32,220 bases of DNA from Methanothermococcus sp. (GCF_015523155.1 NZ_WAKW01000052.1:1-32220), one strand, 5' to 3'; shown: positions 8,181 to 20,949, numbered from the stretch's first letter. A program made the numbers and translations. Notes: generated from the letters alone by a model not told the origin.

Positions 8181-9476
8181 TTATTTCAATGTTTTAAATA
8201 CTTCCTCAATAGCATTCAATGTTTTTTCAACAACTTCATCGTCATGCTTCATAGAGGTGAAACAGCATTCAAACTGTGATGGTGCTATGAATACACCGTT
8301 ATCCAAGAGACCATAGAAATACTTCATAAATCTTTCTATATTGCTCTTTTTGGCAGTTTCATAATCAACAACTTCATTTTCGTTGAAGTATATTTGGAAC
8401 ATCGAGCTCACATTATATACTCGATTTGGTATTTCGTATTTTTCAGCAGTTTCCCCTATAAAGTCGCTTATTTTTTTGGCAGTTTTTGAAGTGTAGTTGT
8501 AAAACTCATCGTCAAGGTTCTTCAACGTCTCAATACCTGCGGTAACTGAAATTGGATTTCCGTTAAATGTCCCTGCCTGATAGATGGTTCCATTTGGTGA
8601 GAAGTTTTCCATGAGCTCCTTCTTACCAACAATTGCACCAATTGGGAAACCTCCACCTACTATCTTACCAACAGTTGCCAAGTCTGGAACAACGCCGTAG
8701 TATTCCTGAGCTCCTCCTGGTGCTATTCTAAATCCTGTAATTACCTCATCGAATATTAATATTATATCGTTTTCCTCAGTAATTTCTCTTAAAAATTCCA
8801 AATATCCATCTTTTGGTGGAATACATCCTACATTGCCCATCACTGGCTCAACAATGAGACAAGCAATTTCACCTTTATTTTCAGTAATTACCTTTTTAAC
8901 AGCATCTTCATCGTTGAATGGAATTAAAAGGGTGTTTTTTGTAGTTTCCTCTGGAATACCTGGTGAGTTAGGGGCTCCATGTGTGAGAGCTCCGCTTCCA
9001 CTTTTAACAAGCACATAGTCATGAGCTCCGTGGTATGCACCATCGAATTTTATAATTTTATTTTTCCCAGTAATTCCCCTCGCAAGTCTAATGGCACTCA
9101 TGGTAGCCTCTGTTCCGGAATTTACAAACCTTACCATCTCTGCACATGGCATCCTATTTATTATTTCCTTTGCAAGGGTAATTTCCTTTTCAGTAGGGCA
9201 TCCATAGGCAGTTCCTAATTCAAGCTGTTTTTTCACGGCATTTGCTATGTCCTCATTTGCATGACCAAGCACCATAGGACCATAGGCTAAACAGTAATCG
9301 ATATATTTGTTTCCATCTACATCAAACAAATAACAATCCTTTGCCTTTTCAACGAAAAATGGATATGGTTTGAAGTATCTTACTGGACTATTTACACCTT
9401 TTACAAGATATTTCTGTGCCTCTTCAAACAATTTCTTTGATTTTGACAGATTTATATTTTTGAACTCCTCATACAT
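8181..9476 (-). CDS. hemL: Glutamate-1-semialdehyde 2,1-aminomutase
   Basis: [58 protein letters not shown] and QAGTFNGNP motifs. Confidence 0.96.
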   Translation of the reverse strand: MYEEFKNINLSKSKKLFEEAQKYLVKGVNSPVRYFKPYPFFVEKAKDCYLFDVDGNKYIDYCLAYGPMVLGHANEDIANAVKKQLELGTAYGCPTEKEITLAKEIINRMPCAEMVRFVNSGTEATMSAIRLARGITGKNKIIKFDGAYHGAHDYVLVKSGSGALTHGAPNSPGIPEETTKNTLLIPFNDEDAVKKVITENKGEIACLIVEPVMGNVGCIPPKDGYLEFLREITEENDIILIFDEVITGFRIAPGGAQEYYGVVPDLATVGKIVGGGFPIGAIVGKKELMENFSPNGTIYQAGTFNGNPISVTAGIETLKNLDDEFYNYTSKTAKKISDFIGETAEKYEIPNRVYNVSSMFQIYFNENEVVDYETAKKSNIERFMKYFYGLLDNGVFIAPSQFECCFTSMKHDDEVVEKTLNAIEEVFKTLK

Positions 9477-9497
9477 ATTTATCCCTTCTTATATTTT

Positions 9498-9776
9498 TTA
9501 AAATAATACTCCATTATACACCAAGACCCAAAAAACAATTGCAGTGAAAAAATAAGGAACAACTCCACTTCCAAGCCACTGTTTTTGACTTAGGCTTTCT
9601 TTGCCGAATATCATTGCAGTTATATGTCCAGTTATTATAAGTCCTACGAATAGAAACAGCAAGGATGCAATACCGCTGAAAATCCCAAGACCTGCGGTAT
9701 ATATATAGTTAGTTAATAATCCAAATATTATTCCTCCAATCGTATGAATTACTGCTGATTTTCCTTCTAAATCCAT
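9498..9776 (-). CDS. Small integral membrane protein of unknown function
   Basis: 92-aa ORF with about three hydrophobic segments. Confidence 0.6.
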   Translation of the reverse strand: MDLEGKSAVIHTIGGIIFGLLTNYIYTAGLGIFSGIASLLFLFVGLIITGHITAMIFGKESLSQKQWLGSGVVPYFFTAIVFWVLVYNGVLF

Positions 9777-9859
9777 AATTGCACCTTTTAATTTTAAAAT
9801 TTCATTTGTTTTATATAATTTTTGTATTATAGTATTGTTATTTTATTATTATTTAGTTA

Positions 9860-10102
9860 TTACTCCTTTATCAATTCTTTAATTTTATATATATTAATTG
9901 ATTCCTTTGGTCGTTTGCTTTTTTCTGTGTAAGAATAGTCAATTAATACCTCAACTTCTTCATTTACATCCATAGTTCTATTTATTAGAATTACATCCCC
10001 TTCTTCAAGCAAAAAAGCAAATTTTCGTTTTGTTTTTAAAGAGCCTTTATCGATTAATAGCTTTTCTTCATCTACAATCGGTTTTATTGTTGAATAGTGC
10101 AT
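9860..10102 (-). CDS. Conserved hypothetical protein (start likely MHYSTIKPI)
   Basis: ORF downstream of the 144-aa ORF; GTGATATTATG supports an internal start at 10102. Confidence 0.55.
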   Translation of the reverse strand: MHYSTIKPIVDEEKLLIDKGSLKTKRKFAFLLEEGDVILINRTMDVNEEVEVLIDYSYTEKSKRPKESINIYKIKELIKE

Positions 10103-10110
10103 AATATCAC

Positions 10111-10545
10111 TTAAACAAATATATAAACCGTTTTTCCACAAATATCAATAGTTTCAAAGTCTTCTGAGTCCAATTTCTCATCCAAAATTTCAATTTTATC
10201 TTTATTTGTAATATCATTTGATATCATTCCTATTGCTAATTTTAAGTCTTCATCATCAGTATATACTTTAACCTTTGTTTTAAACCTTCTGGCAAGTCGT
10301 GCAATATCCCTCAATGCCAGTTTTGCCTCGGTGAATAATATTAAATAGCTTTTTGCGTTTTCTATATTTTCCTTTTCACCATAAAGTACGGGATATTCTT
10401 TATCGAATAATTCATATTTTTTTACCTCATAATTAACTCCACAGGTTTCTATGACTCTAACAATAATGGATTGTGGAATTCCAGGTGGAATTGGAATTTC
10501 TACAATGTTATTTAATACATCATCAAAATTTTTTGCCTCGTCCAT
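10111..10545 (-). CDS. Hypothetical protein, probably methanogen-specific, in an operon with methanogenesis marker 7
   Basis: 144-aa ORF (MDEAKNFDDVLNNIVEIPIPPGIPQSIIVRVIETCGVNYEV..) directly downstream of the marker 7 gene with a GGAGGAGAA ribosome-binding site. Confidence 0.65.
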   Translation of the reverse strand: MDEAKNFDDVLNNIVEIPIPPGIPQSIIVRVIETCGVNYEVKKYELFDKEYPVLYGEKENIENAKSYLILFTEAKLALRDIARLARRFKTKVKVYTDDEDLKLAIGMISNDITNKDKIEILDEKLDSEDFETIDICGKTVYIFV

Positions 10546-10598
10546 ATTTCTTCTCCTCCTTGTAAATTATAAAAATAATAAAAATAGTAGTTATATAT

Positions 10599-11495
10599 TT
10601 ATTCAACCTCAGAGGTTGGTTTTATTTTAACAAGTATATAATTTTTCATTTCAGATTTTGAGATATATGCTATATCTTTTAATAAATATTTTCCAACTTT
10701 AACATTTTCTATTTTTTCATGGTATGTGTCGTAATCCAATTTTACCCTCAAACCATCCAGTTGGGTTACAATAGGCATTGGTGAAAGAATGTTGCATATT
10801 TCATCAACCTTTTTTTCTAGTTCATCCTTCAACACAACAGGGGGAATTATTGGGGGGTCGTATGAGAGTTCCTCTCTTTTTCTATTAATCAATTTTGTAA
10901 TCTCATCCACCATCTTTTTTAATGCCTGCCTCTCTTCACTATGTCTTAGTCGGTGAGCTCTTCTTCCTAAATTTCCCACATATGGGTAAGGTATATCCAG
11001 TTTTTCAGGACCTCCTGTTATTACAACGGGGATATCCACATCAAATAAATGGGTTTTATCCAATAGACAGCTTTCAAAATTTCCCATGACATAAACGGCA
11101 ATATCGTGTTCTTCTATTAATCTTTTTTCTTTTTCCTTGATAAGGCTTATATTTTTTCCCGCACCATGGGATAATCCTATCATGTTTGGTTTTGCTCCAA
11201 ACCGCCTAACGAACTCTGAAATATCGCATGCTGTATGGGGAAGATGGTGCCTCGATAAACTGGGAGCCACCACTGCAATTTCCGTTCCTGCAAGTGGGGT
11301 TTCAACGACCTTTCCCTTATACTTTTTGGATTCTATTTTAAAGTTTTCTATTTCATTCTGGGGTAATGCAACTGTCATATACACATCCAACTGCATTATA
11401 TGTTCCTGTATTATAAAACCCCCTACATCTTCAATCCATTCTTTGAGTATGTTGTTTTTATAAACTCCACCTTCATATCTAACGATTTCATACAT
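10599..11495 (-). CDS. Methanogenesis marker protein 7
   Basis: MYEIVRYEGGVYKN..AVVAPSLSRHHLPHTACDISEFVRRFGAKPNMIGLSHGAGKNIS..VGNLGRRAHRLRHSEE is recognisable as marker 7; GGTGGAAAAATG start. Confidence 0.82.
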   Translation of the reverse strand: MYEIVRYEGGVYKNNILKEWIEDVGGFIIQEHIMQLDVYMTVALPQNEIENFKIESKKYKGKVVETPLAGTEIAVVAPSLSRHHLPHTACDISEFVRRFGAKPNMIGLSHGAGKNISLIKEKEKRLIEEHDIAVYVMGNFESCLLDKTHLFDVDIPVVITGGPEKLDIPYPYVGNLGRRAHRLRHSEERQALKKMVDEITKLINRKREELSYDPPIIPPVVLKDELEKKVDEICNILSPMPIVTQLDGLRVKLDYDTYHEKIENVKVGKYLLKDIAYISKSEMKNYILVKIKPTSEVE

Positions 11496-11540
11496 TTTTC
11501 CACCAAGATTTGTGATACGGCATAGCCTATAAAATTATTC

Positions 11541-12494
11541 TTAGAAATCAGACCTAATAGTGACTGTTCCAAATGTTTTTTTGCTATCTTTAAATGATGT
11601 TACATCAGTTATAATCCTTTGAATCGCTGATTTTTCATCAATAAGTGTTATATGGTCCGTGATTACAATTTCTTCAAAACTGTACTTTTCTATGGTTTTT
11701 AAAATTTCATGAATAATATTCATCTGCAAGATATTTATTGATTTGGTTGTTATAGATATATGGTCTATATTATCCCCACTTTTCATTATTTTAGCCAGAG
11801 GTTCCCAATCTCGTGTTAGTATCTCTATATAGTCATCTTTTTCAGATACTATGTAATCCCTTCCACCAAGCAATACTATTAAATCTTCTGCAAGTTTTTT
11901 TAATTTTGAATTCTTATCTTTGTCGTAAAAGTAAAAGTTTGTTATTCTGGAACATTTCTGGATTTTTGAAGTTTTTTCACTATATATTCTGTATGTTTTT
12001 ACGATATCTCCTCTACTTACAATACCCACAAGGTTTCCATTGCCATCCACGACTAAAAGCCTTCCAATATCATTTTTTGCCATTATCTTCTGTGATTCTG
12101 ATGCAGAGGTTTCAGGAGATATTAGTATAAGTTGGTCTTTTGGAGTCATTATATCTTTAATTGTTTTTTTATTTTTCTTTTCCAAGTCTTTAAATGTAAC
12201 TATCCCTATTAACTTTCCATTTTCATCTAAAACTGGGTATCCCATGTGTCTGTATTGTTCAATATATTTTTTTAATTTATCTATGTTATCCCCGCTATTA
12301 ATTGTTATAATATGTTTGGTCATGATGTCTTTAACAGGTATTTTTTCTAGAATTCTTAAATCATAAAGTTTTATTAAGTCCCCTTCGGCCTCCTTTACAA
12401 AGATATTGATATTGTCAAATATATCGATTAGTGAGCTCTGCTCCAACCCGATATTATATACCCTTTCAACTGTTGAAAGCTTTTTAAATAACAT
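11541..12494 (-). CDS. CBS-domain protein (two CBS motifs plus C-terminal region)
   Basis: VKDIMTKHIITINSGDNIDK..YPVLDENGKLIGIVTFKDL and IKDIMTPKDQLILISPETSASESQKIMAKNDIGRLLVVDGNGNLVGIVSRGDIVK. Confidence 0.85.
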   Translation of the reverse strand: MLFKKLSTVERVYNIGLEQSSLIDIFDNINIFVKEAEGDLIKLYDLRILEKIPVKDIMTKHIITINSGDNIDKLKKYIEQYRHMGYPVLDENGKLIGIVTFKDLEKKNKKTIKDIMTPKDQLILISPETSASESQKIMAKNDIGRLLVVDGNGNLVGIVSRGDIVKTYRIYSEKTSKIQKCSRITNFYFYDKDKNSKLKKLAEDLIVLLGGRDYIVSEKDDYIEILTRDWEPLAKIMKSGDNIDHISITTKSINILQMNIIHEILKTIEKYSFEEIVITDHITLIDEKSAIQRIITDVTSFKDSKKTFGTVTIRSDF

Positions 12495-12602
12495 ATTAAC
12501 CACCAAATATAAAAATTAATTAATTTTCCTTATATATAAAATCATAATTATATTGATGATATTAATATTTAAAATTTTATATTTAAAAATAAAAAGTTAA
12601 TA

Positions 12603-12701
12603 TTATTTCATGTTTTTAAATGATTTCCATAAAAAATATGCTGAACCTCCCCATAATACTATTGCTCCAAATAAAAACATTACTATTGCCGATGTATTCA
12701 T
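12603..12701 (-). CDS. MetS-like small accessory subunit of the adjacent NSS transporter (32 aa, missed by the ORF track)
   Basis: MNTSAIVMFLFGAIVLWGGSAYFLWKSFKNMK*: one transmembrane helix. Its ATG (12699-12701) abuts the transporter stop codon (12702-12704). GGGGTGATTAA ribosome-binding site. Confidence 0.85.
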   Translation of the reverse strand: MNTSAIVMFLFGAIVLWGGSAYFLWKSFKNMK

Positions 12702-14201
12702 TTAATCACCCCTATTTAATTCATCCCATGATTTTATCTTTCTTTTCCAAGGTATTTTGGAGAATAATACCGAGCTCAAGAAACCAACAACTACAAGTAA
12801 TATACCCATGTCTAAGTATTTCCATGGATATCCCCCATAAGGAGCCTTTGTTAAACTGAATATATCCAATCCAACAATTGTTAATAATAATATCGGGGTT
12901 AGTATTCCAGCAAACATTTTCCAGTATTTTCCCAATTTTATATCTGACAACTTATTTAAGTAGTTTAGTAATTTATCACCCTTAAATATCCAAAGTGCTA
13001 CTATTGCCTCAGCACATCCTACAATTGGCAGTAAATAGCCTGATGCAAAATGATCTGTAATATCAAGCCAATATAACCCTGCTTTTGTTGTAAATACTAA
13101 GCTTCCTAAAAATCCAAAAGTAGTTACAGTTGTTATAGCTTTTTTTCTGCTTATTTCGAATTTTTCCATAATTGAAGAAGTTACAGCCTCCACCAAAGAT
13201 ATCGATGATGAGAGGCCAGCCACTATTAATGCCAAGAAAAATACTATTGCCAATATCCATCCCACATAAGGTATCATAGATAATGCCTTTGGAAATACCA
13301 CAAAAGCTAAAACTATGCCCTTATTTACGACTTCGTTTAATGGAAGGCCTGTGGTATATGCCATATAACCTAATGTACTAAAAACGGCAAGTCCTGCTAA
13401 AAATGAATATCCACAATTTAAAAGTGCTACTGTAAAAGCACTTGTAGTTAAATCAACTTTTTTAGGTAAATAACTGGCATAAACAATCATAACACCAAAA
13501 CCCAATGTTAAAGAGTAAAATATCTGAGAAAATGCACTTATCCACACATTAAAATTTAACAGAGCCCCAAAGTTTGGAGTTAAATACCAATTTAAACCTT
13601 CAAATGCCCCTGGTAGGGATATACCTCTTATCAATAAAATCAGCGTAAGTATAAATAGCGTAGGCATAAAAATTTTATTGGCTTTTTCAAGCCCATTTTT
13701 AACCCCTAGCCTTATAATGACATAGTTGATTAACCATAAAATCCCAGTGGATACTAAAACACCCATCGAAAAACCATCTATACTTCCAGCACCTGGTGAT
13801 ATAGATAATATGTTTCCAAAAAAATAATTTTTAAAATTTAAAGGAAATCCATTTAACAATATGTTATATAAGTAATACAAACACCAACCTATGATAACCA
13901 TATAATATGTGGTTATTGTAAATCCAGAGAATACAGCAAGCCAACCTACCCATTCACTCTTTTCATTTATTCTTTTAAATGCAAGAGGTGCAGAACCTTT
14001 TGTTGAATGTCCTACGGAGAATTCAAGTAATAACAATGGTATCCCCACGCAAAATAATGCCACGAAATAAGGTATTAAAAATGCACCCCCTCCATTACTA
14101 TATACCATATATGGAAATCTCCAAATGTTTCCCAAACCTATGGCTGAACCTACTGCTGCTAATATAAAACCTAATTTAGAGCCCCATAATTCCCTAGCCA
14201 T
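12702..14201 (-). CDS. Sodium:neurotransmitter symporter (NSS/SNF) family transporter
   Basis: WGSKLGFILAAVGSAIGLGNIWRFPYMVYSNGGGAFLIPYF signature. GGTGAAAAAAATG supports the start at MARELWG (14201). Confidence 0.94.
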   Translation of the reverse strand: MARELWGSKLGFILAAVGSAIGLGNIWRFPYMVYSNGGGAFLIPYFVALFCVGIPLLLLEFSVGHSTKGSAPLAFKRINEKSEWVGWLAVFSGFTITTYYMVIIGWCLYYLYNILLNGFPLNFKNYFFGNILSISPGAGSIDGFSMGVLVSTGILWLINYVIIRLGVKNGLEKANKIFMPTLFILTLILLIRGISLPGAFEGLNWYLTPNFGALLNFNVWISAFSQIFYSLTLGFGVMIVYASYLPKKVDLTTSAFTVALLNCGYSFLAGLAVFSTLGYMAYTTGLPLNEVVNKGIVLAFVVFPKALSMIPYVGWILAIVFFLALIVAGLSSSISLVEAVTSSIMEKFEISRKKAITTVTTFGFLGSLVFTTKAGLYWLDITDHFASGYLLPIVGCAEAIVALWIFKGDKLLNYLNKLSDIKLGKYWKMFAGILTPILLLTIVGLDIFSLTKAPYGGYPWKYLDMGILLVVVGFLSSVLFSKIPWKRKIKSWDELNRGD

Positions 14202-14215
14202 TTTTTTCACCTTCT

Positions 14216-15142
14216 TCATTTTATATTTTTAAGTCTTTTCTCCATTTTATCCCACGATGGAAAATTGGTTTGACAACCTTTTTTCTCTACAATAAAGGAA
14301 GCTACGCATGATGCAATAAGCCCACAATCTTTTAAATCATATCCTTTTAAATAGGCAGTTAAAAATCCTGCTCTATAACTATCTCCTGCTCCTGTTGGGT
14401 CTATAACCTTCGTAGGAATTGCAGGAACTTTTATTTTATCGCCATTATGGTAAATAATACTTCCATCTTTACCGTAGGTTATTATTAAAGTGTTTATTTT
14501 TTCCATGAGCTCCTCCGAATCTATATCCAATAACTTCAAAACTCTTTCATACTCGTGGTTGTTCATAAACATAAAATCCAAATGGTTTATTATTGATTCC
14601 ATATCTCCTTTACTATACAAAGGTAAATCCTGTCCAGGGTCAAAGGACACCAACGCTCCGCAATGTTTTGCTTTTTTCGCACATTTCACATTAAATTTTG
14701 GATCACCTGTTGCTAAATGAACAACATCTGCATCAAAATTTGGAGGATTTAATTCCTTATAATGTTTAGCAGCCCCCCATAAAAAAAAGGTTATCTGATT
14801 GTTATTGGGGTCTGTAAAAATCCACGCCTTTGGTGTTTCCTCTTCATCGGAGTGATACACATTGGATACATCAATATTTAAATTTTTTAAATAGCTGTTG
14901 TATCCTGAGTTTATAAAATCATAACCTACGCATGAAACAATGCCTGATTTTAATCCTAATTTAGCCACCCCGACTGAAACATTGCAGGCGGCTCCTCCGT
15001 AATATTTTTTAGCAGAAGGTATCTGAACAGAGGTATTTGGTTCAGGGAAGCTTTTAACATTAAATATATAATCAAGTGCTATATGCCCCACAGAAATTAT
15101 TTTTTTATTATTGGTTTCATCGGTATCCATATATTCACTCAT
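14216..15142 (-). CDS. PfkB-family carbohydrate kinase
   Basis: GGAACNVSVGVAKLG and DPTGAGDSYRAGFL signatures; GGTGATAAATTATG start. Confidence 0.9.
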   Translation of the reverse strand: MSEYMDTDETNNKKIISVGHIALDYIFNVKSFPEPNTSVQIPSAKKYYGGAACNVSVGVAKLGLKSGIVSCVGYDFINSGYNSYLKNLNIDVSNVYHSDEEETPKAWIFTDPNNNQITFFLWGAAKHYKELNPPNFDADVVHLATGDPKFNVKCAKKAKHCGALVSFDPGQDLPLYSKGDMESIINHLDFMFMNNHEYERVLKLLDIDSEELMEKINTLIITYGKDGSIIYHNGDKIKVPAIPTKVIDPTGAGDSYRAGFLTAYLKGYDLKDCGLIASCVASFIVEKKGCQTNFPSWDKMEKRLKNIK

Positions 15143-15148
15143 AATTTA

Positions 15149-15865
15149 TCACCTGCAAATTTTAATGGCTTCGCTTAGGTCTATAAGATTTTTATAAATT
15201 GCAGAACCTACAACTACGCCTTCAACTCCTATTTCTTTTAATTTTAAAAGGTCATCGTAGGTAGTTATTCCCCCAGAGGCTATAATTGGTATATTGAGTG
15301 CATCCACAAGCTCTTTAACGGGTTTAATGTTAATGCCCTTTAAGAGACCTTCAACATCCACATTTGTAAATAAAATACTTCCAGCTCCTTTTTCTTCCAG
15401 TATTTTTCCAATTTCAACAGGTGAATGTTTGGTTTTTTCTTTCCATCCTTTTATTACAACCTTTCCATCCTTTGCATCCAGAGCAACCATTATTTTTTCT
15501 TTTCCAACCTTTTTTGATAACTCTTCTACGATATCGGGATTTTCAACTGCTGATGTTCCCAAAATAACTCGTTCTGCCCCAATATTTATAAGGTTCAACG
15601 CATCATCAACTGTCCTTATACCTCCGCCAATCTGAACAGGGACGGATACTGACTTTATGATTTCCTTTATTATTTCTTCGTTCGTATTTGTTTGATATAT
15701 TGCTTTATCCAAATCAACTAAATGAATCATCGGAGCTCCTTTACTTATCCATTTTTCTGCAATTTCTAATGGATTGTCGAGCTCTAAATGCTTTTGGTCT
15801 GGGTTTCCCTGTATTAACTGAACACATTTTTTGTTTTTTATATCTACTGCTGGAATCACCATCAT
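15149..15865 (-). CDS. hisA: Phosphoribosylformimino-5-aminoimidazole carboxamide ribotide isomerase HisA
   Basis: [51 protein letters not shown]-barrel motifs. Confidence 0.93.
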   Translation of the reverse strand: MMVIPAVDIKNKKCVQLIQGNPDQKHLELDNPLEIAEKWISKGAPMIHLVDLDKAIYQTNTNEEIIKEIIKSVSVPVQIGGGIRTVDDALNLINIGAERVILGTSAVENPDIVEELSKKVGKEKIMVALDAKDGKVVIKGWKEKTKHSPVEIGKILEEKGAGSILFTNVDVEGLLKGINIKPVKELVDALNIPIIASGGITTYDDLLKLKEIGVEGVVVGSAIYKNLIDLSEAIKICR

Positions 15866-16036
15866 TATTTCACCATGAAAATACTTTTTAGATAGTTAAT
15901 ATTATATAATGATTTCGGGATAGTTTAAAGAAAATTATAAAATTTATTAAAAAGGTATGTTATGTTTTAAGTTGTTATGTTTTAAAGTTAATATAAAAAT
16001 AATTTCTATGGGGCATATCTTAGATTACTATGTATG

Positions 16037-16678
16037 TTATGATATTCCAGAACTTTTTATCAATCCAAAAATACCGCTTGATATAATTTCAATGGAAATT
16101 GCACTTAATATCAATCCCATAAGTCTTACTATTGCCTTTATTCCCGAGGTTTTTAGAATCGTGGCAATATTGTCTGATAAATAAAGTATTACCGCAGATA
16201 GTAGCGCCGCCAATATTATTGAAAGTAATATTGTTATTTTGTCATATATTGTAGTGCTATGCTCCATTAATATAATGCTCGTTGTAATGGTACCTGGGCC
16301 AGCCAATAAAGGAATTGCTAATGGCACTACTGCAATATCATCCAACTGCACCATTTCTTCTTTTTCCTTTGGAGTTTGCCTAGTTTTTGATATTTGGGCA
16401 TGAAGCATATCCCATGATATTTTCAATATTAAAAGACCCCCTGCAACCTTAAATGAATCTATTGTAATTCCAAAAAACTCAAATATCCATTTTCCAAAAA
16501 ATCCAAAGATTATTAATGTAAGTACAACTACAATCATAGACTTTTTTAACAGTTTTATTTTTTCCTTTTCGGTATTATTTGATGTCCAGATATAAAATAA
16601 TGGCACAAGACCTATGGGGTTCATAATAATAAACAAAGAGGTAAATGCATAAATAAAGAAGCTAATGTTGAATCCCAT
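16037..16678 (-). CDS. MarC-family integral membrane protein
   Basis: IMNPIGLVPLFYIWT..VVPLAIPLLAGPGTITTSIILM signature; GGTGAAAAAAATG supports the start at 16678. Confidence 0.9.
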   Translation of the reverse strand: MGFNISFFIYAFTSLFIIMNPIGLVPLFYIWTSNNTEKEKIKLLKKSMIVVVLTLIIFGFFGKWIFEFFGITIDSFKVAGGLLILKISWDMLHAQISKTRQTPKEKEEMVQLDDIAVVPLAIPLLAGPGTITTSIILMEHSTTIYDKITILLSIILAALLSAVILYLSDNIATILKTSGIKAIVRLMGLILSAISIEIISSGIFGLIKSSGIS

Positions 16679-16717
16679 TTTTTTCACCATTTCATTAGAT
16701 AATAAATCTCTGACTTC

Positions 16718-18436
16718 TTAGAAATATCTTGCTCTTTTTTCAACATCTTCCATATGATTTATCACAGTTTTCCACTGAGAATATGTTTTATATCCTTCTA
16801 AAATTTTAACCCATATGTCCTCAAATCTATCGAAATGGATGCTTAAAATGGATTTTTTTAACACAATCAAATCCACAGCCTTATCTTCTATAAGATTTGA
16901 GAATTTTCCAAGCCCAAAATCTATAATATAGACTTTATTATTTTTGTTAATTTTTTTACCTTTCTTATTATTTTGATTATTTTGATTACATTCCTCATGC
17001 TCTTTAATATGCTCCTTATCGTTGTTATTATTTTTAACATCGTAATCCTCCCCTACTATAAAATTTGATGTTGTGAGGTCGTTATGTATTATGTCGTTTT
17101 CATGGAGTTTTCCAATAATTGCCCCTATGTAGTAGCAACAGTTTAGATTTCCATTTTCTATTTCTTCTTTTGCAAGTTTTCCATTTATGTAGCTCATAGT
17201 TATAATATTATTTTCCCTATCCACATCAAATATATATGGGGCACAAATATTAAAATCTTTAACAAGTGCTAAAAATCTTGCCTCTTTAATGATTCTTCTA
17301 TGCCTAATTAATTCATCGAGCTCATGTATTCTATAATTTTTTATTATTCTTTCCTTTGTGATGGTATCCCATCCTAAATAGGATGTTTTTTTAATATCTG
17401 CTTCGGCACCCTTTCCAATTAAATGCTCAGGTATCCTTCTTTTCTCACAGGTGCCATTTTCAATCCAATTTACCTCAACCATATCACTCCTGTAATTTGG
17501 AATTGGTTTTGTTTCATCAATGTTCATTCTTTTTCCATTTTTATACATTAAAAGCCCGAGCCATGCTATCATTGCCCCATTATCTCCGCAGAACTGTTTT
17601 TCAGGCACATAGAATTTTACATTCTGTTCCTTACACATAATATTAAGCATCTCTCTCAGTCGATTATTTGCGGCAACACCGCCTACAAGCATGACCTCAG
17701 GTTTGTTTGTGTGTGCAAGAGCTCTCTCAGTAATTTCTGTTATCATGGAAAATGCAGTTTCTTGAATAGAATAACATACATCTTCCAGTTTTTCCCCTCT
17801 TTCGTAGCTTTTTATTGCGGATGTAAGGAGCCCTGAAAATGTAATGTCCATACCTTTAACGCTATATGGTAGGTTTATTAATTTTTCCCCTTCTTTTGCA
17901 AGTTTTTCGACATAAACACCCCCGGGATGTGGAAGACCGCAGTTTCTTGCAAACTGGTCTAAACAATTTCCTATGGCAATATCGAGAGTTTCTCCAAAAA
18001 CCCTATATCTCCCACAGGTATATCCCAACACCTGAGTATTCCCACCACTTACATACAAAGTCAGCGGGTCTTTTGCTCCCGTAGTTAGCTTTCCAATCTC
18101 CACATGACCTATACAGTGATTTACTCCAATAATTGGCTTTTTTAATGATAAAGATAGAGCTCTTGCAGCAGTTGCAGTAACCCTCAAACTTGGACCTAAT
18201 CCAGGACCTTGGGAAAAGGATATTAAATCTATTTTCTCTTTTGGAACTATATTAAATGCCTCTTTTATCAATTTTGGAAATGTTTCTGCATGGTGGTCTG
18301 CTGCTTCCCTTGGATTTATGCCTTGAACAGGTGGTTTATATATTATGGTTTTGTTAAATAAAACATTTCCATCTGAATCTACAACCCCAACGCCTGTTTT
18401 TTCCGCTGTTCCTTCCAGACCTAAGCAAATCATCAT
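16718..18436 (-). CDS. Bifunctional Kae1/Bud32: tRNA t6A biosynthesis protein fused to a serine/threonine kinase
   Basis: Kae1: [35 protein letters not shown]. Bud32: [28 protein letters not shown], and C-terminal RARYF. Confidence 0.95.
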   Translation of the reverse strand: MMICLGLEGTAEKTGVGVVDSDGNVLFNKTIIYKPPVQGINPREAADHHAETFPKLIKEAFNIVPKEKIDLISFSQGPGLGPSLRVTATAARALSLSLKKPIIGVNHCIGHVEIGKLTTGAKDPLTLYVSGGNTQVLGYTCGRYRVFGETLDIAIGNCLDQFARNCGLPHPGGVYVEKLAKEGEKLINLPYSVKGMDITFSGLLTSAIKSYERGEKLEDVCYSIQETAFSMITEITERALAHTNKPEVMLVGGVAANNRLREMLNIMCKEQNVKFYVPEKQFCGDNGAMIAWLGLLMYKNGKRMNIDETKPIPNYRSDMVEVNWIENGTCEKRRIPEHLIGKGAEADIKKTSYLGWDTITKERIIKNYRIHELDELIRHRRIIKEARFLALVKDFNICAPYIFDVDRENNIITMSYINGKLAKEEIENGNLNCCYYIGAIIGKLHENDIIHNDLTTSNFIVGEDYDVKNNNNDKEHIKEHEECNQNNQNNKKGKKINKNNKVYIIDFGLGKFSNLIEDKAVDLIVLKKSILSIHFDRFEDIWVKILEGYKTYSQWKTVINHMEDVEKRARYF

Positions 18437-18569
18437 CTCACCAAAAAAATTATAAAATTATTATTGGCATATATTTCATATCCATATCGCATTTATGGTA
18501 TGTTTATAATGTAATAAATATAATAGTATTAGTTGTAAAGTATATATATTAATTCAAATAATATATTAA

Positions 18570-20069
<1,500 letters not shown>

Positions 20070-20117
20070 TTAAAAAATATTAATGGAAAAATATGTGAAA
20101 CTTCGATATATTTATTT

Positions 20118-20330
20118 TTAAACTCTTTTTTCATTTTCTTCTTCATAAATAAAAATATCTTCAATCTTAACATTAAAATATTTTGCAATTTTAAAAGCTA
20201 ATTTTATAGATGGGTCGTATTTTCCCTTTTCTATTGATATAATTGTTTGCCTACTAACACCTAATTTTTTTGCTAAATCTTCCTGTGTTAAATCATACAT
20301 AGCCCTATAAACTTTAATTTTGTTTTTCAT
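20118..20330 (-). CDS. Small HTH XRE-family transcriptional regulator
   Basis: MKNKIKVYRAMYDLTQEDLAKKLGVSRQTIISIEKGKYDPSIKLAFKIAKYFNVKIEDIFIYEEE; starts 5 nt after the upstream membrane gene ends. Confidence 0.92.
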   Translation of the reverse strand: MKNKIKVYRAMYDLTQEDLAKKLGVSRQTIISIEKGKYDPSIKLAFKIAKYFNVKIEDIFIYEEENEKRV

Positions 20331-20334
20331 AGTA

Positions 20335-20949
20335 TCAACTATATTTTTTGGTATAATAGGCATAATACATATAATATGTTGTAATGGCATACATCGTTAA
20401 TAATCCAAGGGAATTTCCAGAAATTATTATTCCCCCATATGGTGCAATATATTTAACCAATATGCTATAAAGCGTAATAGTTACTAAAAATATCGTAATT
20501 GATTTAAATGCACTGTATCCGCTATTTTTTACTATTTCCATTTTTAACTCATCGATTTTTTCATTGTGATTTTCTATTAATATAGGAGGTATGATTTCAT
20601 TACGAGTTTCTATCAACATAGGGGTTATCACTATATTAATGAAAACAATTGTGGAAAATATAAACTGCATAGTCTCGAAGCTCCCAGAAAATATATACAA
20701 AATTCCCATAACTGCACCATAAATAGATGGAACATAAACTTCATAAGGATTGTAGAATTCTCCAAATTTTTCCCTGAGCTCACCTTTTTTAATTATTAAA
20801 ATTAAATACAGTATAAAATATGCCAAAATGCCTACTATTGAGCCAAAAACCGATAAATTTGGATTATTATTTGAGATATATGCAAATATAAAAAATCCAA
20901 AAATCATTGATACAACCAATCCAAAGATATTTTTTAAACTTTTAGCCAT
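20335..20949 (-). CDS. Membrane protein, DUF2178-like, paired with the HTH regulator
   Basis: Multi-helix hydrophobic ORF directly upstream of a YozG-like HTH gene, a common archaeal pairing. Confidence 0.65.
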   Translation of the reverse strand: MAKSLKNIFGLVVSMIFGFFIFAYISNNNPNLSVFGSIVGILAYFILYLILIIKKGELREKFGEFYNPYEVYVPSIYGAVMGILYIFSGSFETMQFIFSTIVFINIVITPMLIETRNEIIPPILIENHNEKIDELKMEIVKNSGYSAFKSITIFLVTITLYSILVKYIAPYGGIIISGNSLGLLTMYAITTYYMYYAYYTKKYS

